Assembly: GCA_033026295.1 (NCBI GenBank)
Contig: CM065171.1
Location: 1,240,001-1,304,000 of the forward strand
Direction: 5' to 3'
Source of the DNA: Channa striata
Lineage: Eukaryota; Chordata; Actinopteri; Anabantiformes; Channidae
Length of the DNA stretch: 64,000 bases
Shown here: one piece after another, positions 24,901-39,900 of the stretch
Layout of the letters: each line of letters starts with the position of its first letter
Position numbering within the stretch: position 1 is the stretch's first letter
Made by a program: the position numbers and the translations under genes
Notes under the pieces: generated by a model
What the model was told of the DNA's origin: nothing
Database searches by the model: none
What the model saw: only the letters and a program-made list of their open reading frames with translations

Positions 24901-27900
24901 TTATGTCACAAATTGCCTTTCTGCCTATCCTAAAAATGTAATGAATGGAAAAAAAAGAAATCGTACTACCTCTAAACTCTTCTTTCTCCCACCAGGAAAA
25001 GTGGCCGAATCGTGTCCAGCACAAACAGTATATGGTTACAACATGACCTGCTGTGGTCGTACCTGCCGCTCCCTCAGCCAGGCTGACTACTCCTGCCAGG
25101 TAAACGTCCCCCCAGTAGACGGCTGTGGCTGCGCTGAAGGAACTTACATGAATGAAGAAGGGCAGTGTGTGCCCAGTGGAAACTGTCCCTGCTATGATAA
25201 AGACACCATTATTCCTGCTGGACAGGCTGTCACTAAAGATGGCACAACATGGTAAATCAATGCCTCAAAAGACATAATGACCATTCGACGTCATCGCAAC
25301 GTGTTATTAAGGGAGGCGGACAATGAATTTTGGTTGCCAGCTGATGACATTATTTCTGTTTCCTTTTAATCTATTCTCACAGTATGTGCAAACAAGGAAC
25401 TCTTAGCTGCTCAGGAGCAACAGAATTACTAGGTAGGTTTTTTTACATGATCAAAAGACCTGTATGAAAATATGTACATAATAAATAAAAGCACTCATTA
25501 AAAATTATATGAAGATCATGAGCAACCCTGTGTTACCCCAGAGGCCTGTGACTTAATTTTGAGAAATCTAGACTTTTGACAGGATCACGCTGCACTTTGT
25601 AATTCTTATAAAGCTTCTCTGAAGTTGAATCTTTTATTTCTTATTTAGCCTCACCGTCATGCGTTTCCCCCATGGTGTACTTCGACTGCTCCAGCGCTCC
25701 ACCTGGGACCACTGGCACTGAGTGCCAGAAGAGCTGCAGCACTCTGGAGATGGCTTGTGTATGCACAAACACAGCAAACACACACACAGATGTGAAATAA
25801 TTCAATGTGAATACACAAACCATGTCTGGCTCACTCTTTATTTTGCTTTCCTCTCTGGCTGGATACAGTTCAACACTGGCTGTGTATCAGGCTGCATGTG
25901 CCCTGATGGTCTGGTGGCAGATGGAGCAGGAGGATGTGTCGAAGAAACCAACTGTCCATGCGTCCACAACGGACAGGTCTACCAGCCTGGACAGACACTG
26001 ACTGTGGACTGCAACACCTGGTTTGTACAGTGATTTCCATACACATCATCACAGTGCTGACCTGCATGGAAATGCAGATATGCTAAACAAAGCGTTACTT
26101 ACTCTTATAATTCTTTTGATTGTTGTTGTCACAATATAACAAAGGTAAAAGATGAACCTTGATGAAAATATTAAGAAGCCAAGAAGCCCAGCATTAATAA
26201 TAAAATGCCCCCAGGCAGGGACATATTTACATAGAAGGTTTGACTAAGTATTTGTCTCTGCAGCTACTGCAGTGGAAGGCAATTCACATGTACCACCAAC
26301 GAGTGTGATGCAGTCTGTTCAGTCTATGGGGATGGTCACTATATCACATTTGACGAGAAGAGGTTTGACTTCAATGGACAGTGCGAATACACGCTCCTCC
26401 AGGTAAGTAGCATATGTTCTGATACTGAACAGTGGAGGCTGGAACCTCCGGTAATGCAACACGAAAAAATAAAATTAAACGCTGACAATGTGGCTTGATT
26501 TTATTCAAATGTTATGAATTGTAACTGTAACATAATGGTGTCCACTAACTGCATGATCTGTCTGCGTCATCCTCAGGACTACTGTGGCACAGGTCAGGGT
26601 CAAGGATCCTTCAGAATCATAACTGAGAATGTGCCATGTGGCACCACAGGAACTACCTGCTCCAAGACCATCAAGATCTTCATGGAGGTACACACTTTCA
26701 CAAGCACATACTCTGGCTGAAACACTATATTTCAGAGAGAATATAAACTTTTTTAATGTTAAGGTTAGACTAGGATCCCGGCACAAAGATCATGAAAAGA
26801 TTATTACTCAATCAATCAATTAATGACTGATAAGGCTTCTAATGCCTTACAACAGTAGGCAGTGTGAGTACAAGAACACAAGAAATAGACAAGACAACCA
26901 TTCCCACTCACACTCACACCTATTAACCTGACCACATGTCTAGACTGTGGCAGGAAATCCAAATAAGTCAATGGAACCCACACAAGCATGTAGAGATCCA
27001 CACAGGCTATGAGCACTAACCATTCCACCATTGTGCTGCCCATTATTCAATGTCTAATTAAAACAATAGAAGTCTGTTCCTTGCTTTTGCTGTCTGAAAA
27101 TATTGTGTAACTTTTAAATAAAAACTAAATTCTTATTTTATTTTTGTACCTACAGGATAACGAATTTCAACTTACAGATGAGAGCTTCCACGTTGTAAAG
27201 GGAAACAGCCACGTGCTCCCTGCCCAGGTACGCAAGATGGGTATTTACCTGGTGCTGACAATCAAAGATGGACTTGTTCTCATGTGGGACCAGAAGACCA
27301 GTCTTTTCATTAAACTCGGACCACAGTTCCAGGTAAACGATCAAGTTTGCATGTCTTCATTTACAGCTTTGGAACAAAGCATAATTAATTAACACAAATG
27401 TGCAAATCTAAATGAAAGAATTTTAACTACTCAGGCCTTAGGCTGAATTACAGATTAAAGTTGAGATCTATTGAAAAAACACTGACGAAAGACTGACAAA
27501 TGTGAGTTTCACTGACAACTTTTAAAAGTTGCAACTTTACAATGTGATCACTTTAAGGAAAATAAAAAATGTATAAAACCGGTAAATGAGGGAGGAAGGC
27601 TACATCATTGATATCTTTATAGGGTATCTCCAAATCAATAAATTCTCACATTGTCTTCCTTCCTCAAAGGGCCATGTCTGTGGTCTGTGTGGGAACTATG
27701 ATGGCAACAGTAAGAACGACTTCACCACACGCTCCCAGGAGACTGTAGCGGATGTCTTAGCATTTGGAAACAGTTGGAAGGTTTCTTCCAGCTGCCAAAA
27801 CGCCGAACTAATCAATGATCCCTGTTCCTCCAACCGCTACCGGGCAGCTTGGTCCCAGAAACAGTGCAGCATCATCACCAGTAAAACCTTCGAGATCTGT

Positions 27901-30900
27901 CATTCCAAGGTAATTATGGTGACGACAAACACACTCACATGGATGAATACATGCGTTCACAACATGATCATTTTACTCCACTGTGGTATTTGGGTAATGA
28001 CATAGATTTATTGTTTGCCTCCATCTTTGGTCTGCCCATTCACCTGTGAATTTACTACTATAGCTACCAGGTATCTTTTAAAATTTTGCCAAAAAAGATA
28101 TTATCGTGTGTTCAAGGTTGACCCTGGTCCATACTTTGATTCTTGTGTGAGAGATTCTTGTGCATGTGACACTGGCGGGGACTGTGAGTGTTTCTGCACA
28201 GCTGTGGCTGCCTATGCCAAAGCTTGTAATGAAGTTCACGCCTGTGTTAGATGGAGAACTCCAAATCTGTGCCGTAAGTTTCGCCAACATCACACAAGGA
28301 ACTCTTTGCAATTGAGGATTTAGGGCATTCTAAAAGAGTATTTGTTTGCATTTATAGCTATTTTCTGTGACTACTACAACGCCCCTGATGGGTGTGAGTG
28401 GCACTATAAGCCTTGTGGAGCAGCATGTATGAAGACATGTAGGAATCCATCAGGAAACTGTTCCAACCTCATCACTGCCCTGGAAGGTACAGCTAAAACC
28501 GTTTGGAACACACAGCCAACAGTACTTGTGCATGTTGGTTTTATGTCAAGAATGGAGATTTTCAACACTGAAGCAGCTGATCTAAATGTTACAATGGTTT
28601 TGCAGGCTGCTATCCACAGTGTCCCCCAACAAAACCCTACTTTGATGAAGACAACATGAAATGTGTGAAAATATGTGGTTGCTATGATGACAAGGGCACC
28701 CATTACAACGTTGGAGATGACGTTCCATCGGAAAACTGTCACACTTGGTAAGTTTCATCCTGTTCGTCTTCTCACCAAAACTTTGTGTGTGTGTACATTT
28801 TCATGATCACTGGTGATGGTGTCAGGTGGAACCAGGTGCAATGTGACAGACAGGTGTACTAGATTATTATTTGAGAGCGTGGTTTATGAACAGGTAAAGT
28901 TGGGGCAAGCAACTACATTCACATCAGTTCCTTTCACCCCTTTTCAAAGCAGCAGGTAAAACGGTGACACTGAGGTCTCTAAATTCCACATTTTTGTTTC
29001 TATTATTTTTCAGAGCTGATGCTTTTTTTTCTTTCATTTCTTTGTTGTAACCTGCTTTAAGTAAATCAAGCTTCAGTAAATCAAGTCTTTTCTGTTTCTA
29101 CTTAATACTTTCTGTTTCAATACATTTCCAATAAAAGTTTTGTTACAAGTTACAACAACATGTTCAAAAGCTTTTAAAACACTGCACTTTTTCTGTTTAA
29201 AATGAAAATGCAACTTGATTAAATTATTCATCCCCACACAACCTGGTTGATAAAGCTGACCGCTCTTAATGACAAGACTGATGTTCTCGCTTCCTTAACC
29301 TGTGTTGGCTTTACGAACAGAAGCCCAGAGTTGACGCAGACTAAATGACCAAACTTACTGGGTTTGGATTTGCATCCTTAGAAAATATTGTTACTTCATA
29401 AAGAACAATTGCACTTGCTTGTGGCACATACAGTGTTTGGACAATTATTTTTAAATAATTGTATTATCATTTATTTTAAAGCTCCTGTGAAGAATCCGGT
29501 ATAAGGTGCAGCTACAATGTAAACTGTAAGTACATGTACCGTGTACAATATGTGCTCACATAACTCATATCACAGGGTTTACATACTTTTTCTTTATGTA
29601 AAAACTCTACCTACAGCCTGTAAATGCTTCGTTAATGGAAAAACCTACAAATATGGGGAAACGGTCTACAACACCACAGATGGGCTAGGACACTGCATCA
29701 CAGCTGAATGCGGGGTTGATGGGAACCTGACAAGGAGCACGTACCCATGTGCCACTACCACCCCTAGCCCTACTACAACCCCATTTACATTCACTACACC
29801 TGAAGAAACAACAGGTATACAAATCTGCACAGTACAATCAAACCTGTTTTCATATTACTGATAACTTGTAAAAACAAAAACATAAATGTTATAAGCATTA
29901 TAACATTTTACAGTAATCTGCAAAAGTTACTACCCCCTTATTTAATTCAGTTTTTTGTGTAAGCATTGTGTAGCAGTTCTTAGTATTTGGCAATTTCAGA
30001 CTTGGTAAAAAATAAAATAGGAATGTAAAAAGTAAATAAAAGTAAATGTTGCTGTTCATCTAAGTATGGTACTTACTAAATAATAGGACCGTCTACAATA
30101 ATCAGATGATTTTTATTATTACAAAAGAAACATAAACATGACATCAACATGACATATTACGTACATATTACTCACAATACCTTACTGTCCATTGAATTTG
30201 CAGGTTAGGCCACAAACAATGTTCTTTCATCATTGATAGTAACAAACTGGGGAATGAGTGTTTCAGAAAAGCGATACTAAAAATTAAATTGGTGCAAAAC
30301 TGTGAATCCAATTTCAAAAAGTGATTAATTTTTTTATTAGTAATTATTTTTTATTATTAACTAATTCAGATGCAGGAACATTTAAATTAACTTATGGGTG
30401 CATTAACAATAATATATCTGAAAACATATTTTACTATAATTTCAATGTGAACATGTTACAGTCAAAACACATTCTAAATGTTGCTAGAATGAATGCAGGA
30501 ATATTACATAGACTAACAAATGTCTCCTATTATGACAGTTGTTACTATTTCACAATCAACACCACCATCTGGGACCACACCCCTGGTTGAAAGTACGACA
30601 TCAGTAACAACGGTTGTAACACCTGAAGGAACAACTGTATCAGAAACAACACCAGAGGGTGAGACAACAACAATACCACCTGAAGAAACCACCACAGGAC
30701 CAGAAACAACTTTAACCACACCTGTTGTTGAAACTACCACAGTGGTGCCACCTATCGAGACAAAATCTCCAGAAACAACCATTGTAACATCAGAACCATC
30801 CGTTAGCACAACAATAAGTGAAGTACCTACAGTAACTACTGAACAAACTACAGCCCCACCGGAAGGAACCACTGTATCAGAAACAACACCAGAGGGTGAG

Positions 30901-33900
30901 ACAACAACAATACCACCCGAAGAAACCACCACAGGCCCAGAGACAACTTTAACCACATCTGTTGTTGAAACTACCACAGTGGTGCCACCTATCGAGACAA
31001 CATCTCCAGAAACAACCATTGTAACATCAGAACCATCCGTTAGCACAACAATAAGTGAAGTACCTACAGTAACTACTGAACAAACTACAGCCCCACCTGA
31101 AGGAACCACTGTATCAGAAACAACACCAGAGGGTGAGACAACAACAATACCACCTGAACAAACTACCACAGGCCCAGAGACAACTTTAACAACACCTGTT
31201 GTTGAAACTACCACAGTAGTGCCACCTGTTGAGACAACATCTCCAGAAACAACCACTGTAACATCAGAACCATCCGTTAGCACAACAATAAGTGAAGTAC
31301 CTACAGTAACTACTGAACAAACTACAGCCCCACGGGAAGGAACCACTGTATCAGAAACAACACCAGTGGGTGAGACAACAACAATACCACCCGAAGAAAC
31401 CACCACAGGCCCAGAGACAACTTTAACCACACCTGTTGTTGAAACTACCACAGTGGTGCCACCTGTTGAGACAACATCTCCAGAAACAACCATTGTAACA
31501 TCAGAACCATCCGTTAGCACAACCATAAGTGAAGTACCTACAGTAACTACTGAACAAACTACAACTGCACCTGAAGGAACCACTGTATCAGAAACAACAC
31601 CAGAGGGTGAGACAACAACAGCACCACCTGAACAAACCACCACAGGCCCAGAGACAACATTAACCACATCTGTTGTTGAAACTACAACAGTGGTGCCAAC
31701 TGTTGAGACAACATCTCCAGAAACAACCACTGTAACATCAGAACCATCCGTTAGCACAACAATAAGTGAAGTACCTACAGTAACTACTGAACAAACTACA
31801 GCCCCACGGGAAGGAACCACTGTATCAGAAACAACAACCAGAGGGTGGGACAACAACAGCACCACCTGAAGAAACCACCACAGGCCCAGAGACAACTTTA
31901 ACCACACCTGTTGTTGAAACTACCACAGTGGTGCCACCTGTTGAGACAACATCTCCAGAAACAACCGTTGTAACATCAGAACCATCCGTTAGTACAACAA
32001 TAAGTGAAGTAACAGTAACTACTGAACAAACTACAACTGCACATGAAGGAACCACTGTATCAGAAACAACACCAGAGGGTGAGACAACAACAATACCACC
32101 TGAACAAACCACCACAGGCCCAGAGACAACTTTAACCACACCTGTTGTTGAAACTACCACAGTGGTGCCACCTGTTGAGACAACATCTCCAGAAACAACC
32201 ATTGTAACATCAGAGCCATCCGTTAGCACAACCATAAGTGAAGTACCTACAGTAACTACTGAACAAACTACAGCCCCAGGGAAGGAACCACTGTATCAGA
32301 AACAACACCACAGGGTGAGACAACAACAGCACCACCTGAACAAACCACCACAGGCCCAGAGACAACATTAACCACACCTGTTGTTGAAACTACAACAGTG
32401 GTGCCAACTGTTGAGACAACATCTCCAGAAACAACCATTGTAACATCAGCACCAACTGTTAGCACAACAATAAGTGAAGTACCTACAGTAACTACTGAAC
32501 AAACTACAACTGCAGCTGAAGGAACCACTGTATCAGAAACAACAACACAGGAAGTTGGGACAACAACAGCACCACCTGAAGAAACCACCACAGGCCCAGA
32601 GACAACATTAACCACACCTGTTGTTGAAACTACCACAGTGGTGCCAACTGTTGAGACAACATCTCCAGAAACAACCGTTGTAACATCAGCACCAACTGTT
32701 AGCACAACAATAAGTGAAGTACCCACAGTAACTACTGAACAAACTACAACTGCAGCTGAAGGAACCACTGTATCAGAAACAACAACACAGGAAGTTGAGA
32801 CAACAACAGCACCACCTGAAGAAACCACCACAGGCCCAGAGACAACATTAACCACACCTGTTGTTGAAACTACAACAGTGGTGCCAACTGTTGAGACAAC
32901 ATCTCCAGAAACAACCATTGTAACATCAGCACCAACTGTTAGCACAACAATAAGTGAAGTACCTACAGTAACTACTGAACAAACTACAGCTCCATTTGAA
33001 GGAACCACTGTATCAGAAACAACAACACAGGAAGTTGGGACAACAACAGCACCACCTGAAGAAACCACCACAGGCCCAGAGACAACATTAACCACACCTG
33101 TTGTTGAAACTACAACAGTGGTGCCAACTGTTGAGACAACATCTCCAGAAACAACCGTTGTAACATCAGCACCAACTGTTAGCACAACAATAAGTGAAGT
33201 ACCCACAGTAACTACTGAACAAACTACAACTGCAGCTGAAGGAACCACTGTATCAGAAACAACACCAGGGTTGAGACAACAACAGCACCACCTGAACAAA
33301 CCACCACAGGCCCAGAGACAACTTTAACCACACCTGTTGTTGAAACTACAACAGTGGTGCCACCTGTTGAGACAACATCTCCAGAAACAACCACTGTAAC
33401 ATCAGCACCATCTGTTAGTACAACAATAAGTGAAGTACCACAGTAACTACTGAACAAACTACAACTGCAGCTGAAGGAACCACTGTATCAGAAACAACAA
33501 CACAGAGGTTGAGACAACAACAAGCACCACCTGAAGAAACCACCACAGGCCCAGAGACAACATTAACCACACCTGTTGTTGAAACTACAACAGTGGTGCC
33601 ACCTGTTGAGACAACATCTCCAGAAACAACCACTGTAACATCAGAACCATCTGTTAGCACAACAATAAGTGAAGTACCTACAGTAACTACTGAACAAACT
33701 ACAGCTCCAGCGGGAAGGAACCACTGTATCAGAAACAACAACCAGTGGTTGAGACAACAACAAGCACCACCTGAAGAAACCACCACAGGCCCAGAGACAA
33801 CTTTAACCACACCTGTTGTTGAAACTACAACAGTGGTGCCAACTTTGAGACAACATCTCCAGAAACAACCGTTGTAACATCAGCACCATCTGTTAGTACA

Positions 33901-36900
33901 ACAATAAGTGAAGTACCCACAGTAACTACTGAACAAACTACAACTGCAGCTGAAGGAACCACTGTCTCAGAAACAACAACACAGGAAGTTGAGACAACAA
34001 CAACCACCTGAAGAAACCACCACAGGCCCAGAGACAACATTAACCACACCTGTTGTTGAAACTACAACAGTGGTGCCAACTGTTGAGACAACATCTCCAG
34101 AAACAACCATTGTAACATCAGCACCAACTGTTAGCACAACAATAAGTGAAGTACCTACAGTAACTACTGAACAAACTACAGCCCCAGCGGGAAGGAACCA
34201 CTGTATCAGAAACAACTCCAGAGGGTTGAGACAACAACAGCACCACCTGAACAACCACCACAGGCCCAGAGACAACATTAACCACACCTGTTGTTGAAAC
34301 TACAACAGTGTTGCCACCTGTTGAGACAACATCTCCAGAAACAACCACTGTAACATCAGCACCATCTGTTAGTACAACAATAAGTGAAGTACCCACAGTA
34401 ACTACTGAACAAACTACAACTGCACCTGAAGGAACCACTGTATCAGAAAAACAACACAGGAAGGTGAGACAACAACAGCACCACCTGAAGAAACCACCAC
34501 AGGCCCAGAGACAACTTTAACCACATCTGTTGTTGAAACTACCACAGTGGTGCCACCTGTTGAGACAACATCTCCAGAAACAACCGTTGTAACATCAGAA
34601 CCACTGTTAGCACAACAATAAGTGAAGTACCACAGTAACTACTGAACAAACTACAGCCCCACCTGAAGGAACCACTGTATCAGAAACAACACACAGGGTG
34701 AGACAACAACAATACCACCTGAACAAACCACCACAGGCCCAGAGACAACATTTTTTAACAACACCTGTTGTTGAAACTACCAACAGTGGTGCCAACTGTT
34801 GAGACAACATCTCCAGAAACAACCACTGTAACATCAGAACCATCCGTTAGCACAACAATAAGTGAAGTACCTACAGTAACTACTGAACAAACTACAGCCC
34901 CACGGGAAGGAACCACTGTATCAGAAACAACAACACAGGGTTGAGACAACAACAGCACCACCTGAAGAAACCACCACAGGCCCAGAGACAACATTAACCA
35001 CACCTGTTGTTGAAACTACAACAGTGGTGCCACCTGTTGAGACAACATCTCCAGAAACAACCACTGTAACATCAGAACCATCTGTTAGCACAACAATAAG
35101 TGAAGTACCTACAGTAACTACTGAACAAACTACAACTGCACCTGAAGGAACCACTGTATCAGAAACAACAACACAGAAGGTGAGACAACAACAAGCACCA
35201 CCTGAACAAACCACCACAGGCCCAGAGACAACTTTAACCACACCTGTTGTTGAAACTACCACAGTGGTGCCACCTGTTGAGACAACATCTCCAGAAACAA
35301 CCACTGTAACATCAGCACCATCTGTTAGTACAACAATAAGTGAAGTACCTACAGTAACTACTGAACAAACTACAACTGCACCTGAAGGAACCACTGTATC
35401 AGAAACAACAACACAGGGTTGAGACAACAACAGCACCACCTGAAGAAACCACCACAGGCCCAGAGACAACATTAACCACACCTGTTGTTGAAACTACCAC
35501 AGTGGTGCCAACTGTTGAGACAACATCTCCAGAAACAACCGTTGTAACATCAGCACCAACTGTTAGCACAACAATAAGTGAAGTACCACAGTAACTACTG
35601 AACAAACTACAGCCCCACCTGAAGGAACCACTGTATCAGAAACAACACCAGAAGTTGAGACAACAACAGCACCACCTGAAGAAACCACCACAGGCCCAGA
35701 GACAACATTAACCACACCTGTTGTTGAAACTACAACAGTGGTGCCAACTGTTGAGACAACATCTCCAGAAACAACCGTTGTAACATCAGCACCAACTGTT
35801 AGCACAACAATAAGTGAAGTACCTACAGTAACTACTGAACAAACTACAACTGCAGCTGAAGGAACCACTGTATCAGAAACAACAACCAGGAGGTTGAGAC
35901 AACAAGCAATACCACCTGAACAAACCACCACAGGCCCAGAGACAACATTAACCACATCTGTTGTTGAAACTACAACAGTGGTGCCACCTGTTGAGACAAC
36001 ATCTCCAGAAACAACCGTTGTAACATCAGAACCATCTGTTAGTACAACAATAAGTGAAGTACCTACAGTAACTACTGAACAAACTACAACTGCACCTGAA
36101 GGAACCACTGTCTCAGAAACATCACCAGGAAGTTGGGACAACAACATACCACCTGAAGAAACCACCACAGGCCCAGAGACAACTTTAACCACACCTGTTG
36201 TTGAAACTACCACAGTGGTGCCACCTGTTGAGACAACATCTCCAGAAACAACCGTTGTAACATCAGAACCATCTGTTAGTACAACAATAAGTGAAGTACC
36301 TACAGTAACTACTGAACAAACTACAACTGCACCTGAAGGAACCACTGTATCAGAAACAACACCAGGAGGGTGAGACAACAACAATACCACCTGAACAAAC
36401 CACCACAGGCCCAGAGACAACTTTAACCACACCTGTTTTTGAAACTACCACAGTGGTGCCACGTGTTGAGACAACATCTCCAGAAACAACCACTGTAACA
36501 TCAGAACCATCTATTAGTACAACAATAAGTGAAGTACCTACAGTAACTACTGAACAAACTACAACTGCACCTGAAGGAACCACTGTATCAGAAACAACAC
36601 CAGTGGGTGAGACAACAACAAGCACCACCTGAAGAAACCACCACAGGCCCAGAGACAACTTTAACCACATCTGTTGTTGAAACTACCACAGTGGTGCCAC
36701 CTGTTGAGACAACATCTCCAGAAACAACCATTGTAACATCAGAACCATCCGTTAGCACAACCATAAGTGAAGTACCTACAGTAACTACTGAACAAACTAC
36801 AACTGCACCTGAAGGAACCACTGTATCAGAAACAACACCAGAGGGTGAGACAACAACAATACCACCTGAACAAACCACCACAGGCCCAGAGACAACTTTA

Positions 36901-39900
36901 ACCACACCTGTTGTTGAAACTACCACAGTGGTGCCACCTGTTGAGACAACATCTCCAGAAACAACCGTTGTAACATCAGAACCATCCGTTAGCACAACCA
37001 TAAGTGAAGTACCTACAGTAACTACTGAACAAACTACAGCCCCACGGGAAGGAACCACTGTATCAGAAACAACACCAGAGGGTGAGACAACAACAATACC
37101 ACCCGAAGAAACCACCACAGGCCCAGAGACAACTTTAACCACACCTGTTGTTGAAACTACCACAGTGGTGCCACCTGTTGAGACAACATCTCCAGAAACA
37201 ACCACTGTAACATCAGAACCATCCGTTAGCACAACAATAAGTGAAGTACCTACAGTAACTACTGAACAAACTACAACTGCACCTGAAGGAACCACTGTAT
37301 CAGAAACAACACCAGAGGGTGAGACAACAACAATACCACCTGAACAAACCACCACAGGCCCAGAGACAACTTTAACCACACCTGTTGTTGAAACTACCAC
37401 AGTGGTGCCACCTGTTGAGACAACATCTCCAGAAACAACCACTGTAACATCAGCACCATCTGTTAGTACAACAATAAGTGAAGTACCTACAGTAACTACT
37501 GAACAAACTACAACTGCACCTGAAGGAACCACTGTATCAGAAACAACACCAGAGGGTGAGACAACAACAATACCACCCGAAGAAACCACCACAGGCCCAG
37601 AGACAACTTTAACCACATCTGTTGTTGAAACTACCACAGTGGTGCCACCTATCGAGACAACATCTCCAGAAACAACCGTTGTAACATCAGAACCATCCGT
37701 TAGCACAACAATAAGTGAAGTACCTACAGTAACTACTGAACAAACTACAGCCCCACCTGAAGGAACCACTGTATCAGAAACAACACCAGAGGGTGAGACA
37801 ACAACAATACCACCTGAACAAACCACCACAGGCCCAGAGACAACTTTAACCACACCTGTTGTTGAAACTACCACAGTGGTGCCACCTGTTGAGACAACAT
37901 CTCCAGAAACAACCACTGTAACATCAGCACCATCTGTTAGTACAACAATAAGTGAAGTACCTACAGTAACTACTGAACAAACTACAACTGCACCTGAAGG
38001 AACCACTGTATCAGAAACAACTCCAGAGGGTGAGACAACAACAATACCACCTGAACAAACCACCACAGGCCCAGAGACAACTTTAACCACATCTGTTGTT
38101 GAAACTACCACAGTGGTGCCACCTGTTGAGACAACATCTCCAGAAACAACCACTGTAACATCAGCACCATCTGTTAGTACAACAATAAGTGAAGTACCTA
38201 CAGTAACTACTGAACAAACTACAACTGCACCTGAAGGAACCACTGTCTCAGAAACAACACCAGCGGGTGAGACAACAACAATACCACCCGAAGAAACCAC
38301 CACAGGCCCAGAGACAACTTTAACCACACCTGTTGTTGAAACTACCACAGTGGTGCCACCTATCGAGACAACATCTCCAGAAACAACCGTTGTAACATCA
38401 GAACCATCTGTTAGTACAACAATAAGTGAAGTACCTACAGTAACTACTGAACAAACTACAACTGCACCTGAAGGAACCACTGTATCAGAAACAACACCAG
38501 AGGGTGAGACAACAACAATACCACCTGAACAAACCACCACAGGCCCAGAGACAACATTAACCACATCTGTTGTTGAAACTACAACAGTGGTGCCACCTGT
38601 TGAGACAACATCTCCAGAAACAACCGTTGTAACATCAGAACCATCTGTTAGTACAACAATAAGTGAAGTACCTACAGTAACTACTGAACAAACTACAACT
38701 GCACCTGAAGGAACCACTGTATCAGAAACAACAACCAGAGGGTGAGACAACAACAATACCACCTGAACAAACCACCACAGGCCCAGAGACAACTTTAACC
38801 ACATCTGTTGTTGAAACTACAACAGTGGTGCCACCTGTTGAGACAACATCTCCAGAAACAACCGTTGTAACATCAGAACCATCTGTTAGTACAACAATAA
38901 GTGAAGTACCTACAGTAACTACTGAACAAACTACAACTGCACCTGAAGGAACCACTGTCTCAGAAACATCACACAGGGGTGAGACAACAACAATACCACC
39001 TGAAGAAACCACCACAGGCCCAGAGACAACTTTAACCACACCTGTTGTTGAAACTACAACAGTGGTGCCACCTGTTGAGACAACATCTCCAGAAACAACC
39101 GTTGTAACATCAGAACCATCTGTTAGCACAACAATAAGTGAAGTACCTACAGTAACTACTGAACAAACTACAACTGCACCTGAAGGAACCACTGTATCAG
39201 AAAACAACACCAGAGGGTTGGGACAACAACAATACCACCTGAACAAACCACCACCAGGCCCAGAGACAACTTTAACCACACCTGTTTTGAAACTACCACA
39301 GTGGTGCCACGTGTTGAGACAACATCTCCAGAAACAACCACTGTAACATCAGAACCATCTATTAGTACAACAATAAGTGAAGTACCTACAGTAACTACTG
39401 AACAAACTACAACTGCACCTGAAGGAACCACTGTATCAGAAACAACACAGTGGGTGAGACAACAACAATACCACCTGAAGAAACCACCACAGGCCCAGAG
39501 ACAACTTTAACCACATCTGTTGTTGAAACTACAACAGTGGTGCCACCTGTTGAGACAACATCTCCAGAAACAACCATTGTAACATCAGAACCATCTGTTA
39601 GCACAACCATAAGTGAAGTACCTACAGTAACTACTGAACAAACTACAACTGCAGCTGAAGGAACCACTGTATCAGAAACAACACCAGAGGGTGAGACAAC
39701 AACAATACCACCTGAACAAACCACCACAGGCCCAGAGACAACTTTAACCACACCTGTTGTTGAAACTACAACAGTGGTGCCACCTGTTGAGACAACATCT
39801 CCAGAAACAACCGTTGTAACATCAGAACCATCTGTTAGCACAACCATAAGTGAAGTACCACAGTAACTACTGAACAAACTACAGCCCCAGCTGGAAGGAA